A stretch of DNA of 64,000 nucleotides from CAZLPZ01 sp964607245. Lineage in GTDB: Bacteria; Pseudomonadota; Alphaproteobacteria; Micavibrionales; Micavibrionaceae. Positions 62,042 through 64,000 of the stretch are shown here, piece after piece. Where the stretch lies: assembly GCA_964607245.1 (NCBI GenBank), contig CAZSIB010000006.1, positions 1 to 64,000 on the forward strand, written 5' to 3'. Every line of letters starts with the position of its first letter. The stretch's first letter is position 1. The translations under genes and the position numbers were made by a program. The notes beneath the pieces are model-generated. The model searched no databases, was not told where the DNA came from, and saw only the letters and a program-made list of their open reading frames with translations.

Positions 62042-63448
62042 ATGTCGATCACGCTGTATAACACCCTGACCCGCACGAAAGAACGTCTGGCCCCGGTCAC
62101 ACCGGGGGTCGTCAAAATGTATTGCTGCGGCCCCACCGTTTACGCCCGGGCACATATCGGCAATTTGCGGACCTATGTCTTTGAAGACATTTTGCGCCGC
62201 ACGATCAAACATGCTGGTTATCAGATCAAGCATGTCATGAACATTACGGATGTCGGACATTTACAATCGGACGGCGATGACGGCGACGATAAAATGAGTC
62301 TGGCCGCCAAAGCCGAATCCAAAAGCCCCTGGGATATCGCCCGCGCCTATGAAGATATTTTCTTTGATGATACGCAAAAGCTGAACATCGAACGCCCGGA
62401 TGTGGTGGTCCGCGCGACGGACTGCATTCCCCAAATGCAAAAGTTCATCGCCGACCTTGAGGCAAAGGGGTTTTGCTATCGCACCAACCAGAATATCTAT
62501 TTTGATACGTCCAAATTTTCGACCTATGCCGACTTCGCGCGCCTGGATTTAAAGGGGCAACAAGAAGCCGCGCGCGACAACGTTGAAAAAGATAGCGGCA
62601 AGAAGAACCCACAAGATTTCGTCTTGTGGTTTACATCCAGTAAATTCCCGAACCAAATCATGAAATGGGACAGCCCCTGGGGCGTGGGATTTCCCGGCTG
62701 GCACATTGAATGCTCGGTCATGGCGACCGAACATTTAGGATCCAGAATTGATATTCACTGCGGCGGAATTGACCACATCCCGGTGCACCATACGAATGAA
62801 ATCGCCCAAAGCGAATGCTATCACGGGCACCAATGGGTCAATATCTGGATGCACGGCAATTTCTTGACCGTGGATAAAGGCAAGATGTCGAAATCCAAGG
62901 GTGGGACGCTCACCATGCAAACGCTTGAGGATGAAGGATTTCATCCCCTGCACTATCGGTATTTGATTTTATCCGCGCATTACCGGGGAGAATTATTATT
63001 CAGTTGGGATTCCTTGGACGCGGCGCGCAATGCCTATGAACGCCTCCGCAACCGCATCATCGATTGGGGATCCGACAAAGACGAAAACATCCCCCTCTCG
63101 GAGGTGGCTAAAAAATACCAATCCGATTTTTGGAGCGCGTGCGACGACGATTTAAATACGCCGATTGCCCTCGCGCATCTTTGGACGATGATCAAGGATC
63201 AACATCTGCACGTGGCCGAAAAATATGCGCTCCTTCTGGATTTTGACTCTGTCCTGGGGCTTCAGATCCAAGACATGGCGGATCAAAAAATATCGGATGA
63301 CCTCCGCGCCCTGATTGACGCGCGCCAGGCGGCACGGGCCGCCAAAGACTGGGCCAAATCGGACGCTTTACGCGAGGCGCTCGCCGCCCGCGGCGTCACG
63401 ATCAAGGATACACCCGACGGGCCGGTGTGGATGGTGAAATCCACCTGA
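62042..63448 (+). CDS. cysS: Cysteinyl-tRNA synthetase
   Basis: A 468-residue class I synthetase. The HIGH motif is PTVYARAHIGNLRTYV, zinc ligands are in CGPTV and later C/H residues (GWHIECSVM), and the KMSKS motif is GKMSKSKGGTL. ATG 62042 (MSITLYN) is chosen; the frame extends upstream to 61985 without RBS. The C-terminal helical anticodon-binding domain is complete. It is essential. Confidence 0.97.
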   Translation: MSITLYNTLTRTKERLAPVTPGVVKMYCCGPTVYARAHIGNLRTYVFEDILRRTIKHAGYQIKHVMNITDVGHLQSDGDDGDDKMSLAAKAESKSPWDIARAYEDIFFDDTQKLNIERPDVVVRATDCIPQMQKFIADLEAKGFCYRTNQNIYFDTSKFSTYADFARLDLKGQQEAARDNVEKDSGKKNPQDFVLWFTSSKFPNQIMKWDSPWGVGFPGWHIECSVMATEHLGSRIDIHCGGIDHIPVHHTNEIAQSECYHGHQWVNIWMHGNFLTVDKGKMSKSKGGTLTMQTLEDEGFHPLHYRYLILSAHYRGELLFSWDSLDAARNAYERLRNRIIDWGSDKDENIPLSEVAKKYQSDFWSACDDDLNTPIALAHLWTMIKDQHLHVAEKYALLLDFDSVLGLQIQDMADQKISDDLRALIDARQAARAAKDWAKSDALREALAARGVTIKDTPDGPVWMVKST

Positions 63449-63502
63449 CCTGACGGATCGGATCCCTGTTTGAACGGATAAAACCGCATATATGGGCAAG
63501 GT

Positions 63503-63530
63503 TTTACTTTAACCGATTTTCTGCTAAAAT
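63503..63530 (+). promoter_or_regulatory. Sigma70-like promoter before the PHA depolymerase gene
   Basis: TTTACT at 63503-63508 and TAAAAT at 63525-63530 are 16 bases apart, about 93 bases upstream of ATG 63623. No strong hairpin lies in the leader. Confidence 0.5.
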
Positions 63531-63622
63531 AGGAGCGTGATCATAAAGCCATCTGTGCAGAACAGCACAAAAACGGGGACGTCCGAACAACCCTGTGCAC
63601 CAAAGATAAGGATTATCGATCG

Positions 63623-64000
63623 ATGCTTTACCACCTGTACGATCTTCAGCATGCGTTTTTAACCCCCGCGCGGGTGGGGGCCGAATGCATCCGGCATCTC
63701 TATCAAAATCCGTTTAACCCGCTTTCCTATTCCCACGGGGGCCGGACGGTTGCGGCTGGCGCCGAGCTTTTTGAACGCGTGACGCGGCGCTTTGGCCGCC
63801 CAAATTTTGATCTGCATACGACCGAGATTGACGGCAAAACAGTCGATGTGACCGAAGAAGATTTGATCACCAAACCCTTTTGCCATCTGCTCCATTTTAA
63901 ACGCGCGACACACCGCCACGACCCCAAGGTGTTGGTGGTGGCCCCCATGTCGGGACACTGGGCAACCCTCCTGCGTGGTACGGTTCAGGCGCTTTTGCCC
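63623..64000 (+). CDS. phaZ: Intracellular polyhydroxyalkanoate depolymerase (5' part)
   Basis: The first 126 residues begin MLYHLYDLQHAFLTPARVGA, which matches the N-terminus of intracellular PHA depolymerases, and continue to VLVVAPMSGHWATLLRGTVQ, the region before the catalytic serine. The enzyme degrades stored polyhydroxybutyrate. The ATG is at 63623; AAGGAT lies upstream. The catalytic triad is outside the window. Confidence 0.85.
   Translation, partial: MLYHLYDLQHAFLTPARVGAECIRHLYQNPFNPLSYSHGGRTVAAGAELFERVTRRFGRPNFDLHTTEIDGKTVDVTEEDLITKPFCHLLHFKRATHRHDPKVLVVAPMSGHWATLLRGTVQALLP

Overview
The window looks like part of an alphaproteobacterial chromosome. The backbone has moderate GC and carries a cytochrome bc1 operon, FliM followed by a DUF6468-type protein and a MotE-like protein, SelU, a SapC-family protein, and a block of Dot/Icm (type IVB) secretion genes in Legionella-like order. 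A Micavibrio-like or Rhodospirillales-like lineage would fit, but the order cannot be fixed from the sequence alone.

Positions 1-6450 are clearly more AT-rich than the rest and look acquired. On the + strand they hold the end of an unknown gene, a 24-codon ORF with a strong ribosome binding site, a bacterial-type prolyl-tRNA synthetase (ProRS), an HpcH/HpaI-type aldolase, a bicupin, and a second ProRS-like protein of the archaeal/eukaryotic type whose motif 2 is altered. Converging on the - strand are a 2-hydroxyacid dehydrogenase and an APH-fold kinase. I read this as an uncharacterised biosynthetic cluster that uses tRNA synthetase chemistry; the product is unknown. Next to it (6457-8745) is a four-gene integration module with a large serine recombinase and DUF2924, each gene overlapping the next by ATGA, ending close to a tRNA-Ser(GGA).

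From 9.2 to 14.2 kb the phosphorylated serine pathway is complete: serA, a small SnoaL/NTF2-like gene, and serC (preceded by a hairpin that covers its ribosome binding site) on the - strand, with serB diverging. 14.2-18.4 kb hold a single-module ClpB-like AAA+ ATPase, UDP-glucose dehydrogenase, CysQ and PrmB. 18.4-24.5 kb hold a very large Pro/Ala-rich membrane protein, a glycine-repeat secreted protein, a lipoprotein and a Mur ligase coupled to PBP1A (to 27.1 kb).

27.2-31.8 kb encode IcmG/DotF, IcmE/DotG, IcmK/DotH and IcmL/DotI of a type IVB secretion apparatus. Divergent from them are three tandem paralogues of an unrecognised secreted family (32.0-35.9 kb), which are probably functionally linked.

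The remainder is mostly housekeeping: selU, an HTH/coiled-coil protein, sapC-ahpD-ahpC, murB with a frameshifted HAD gene, the bc1 operon with an FMN reductase inserted between petA and petB, a DEAD-box helicase, a uracil-DNA glycosylase, rpmH, gabD with a CYTH protein, tspO, fliM and its neighbours, a GGDEF-EAL protein, a TRIC-family protein, a response regulator, cysS and the start of a PHA depolymerase.
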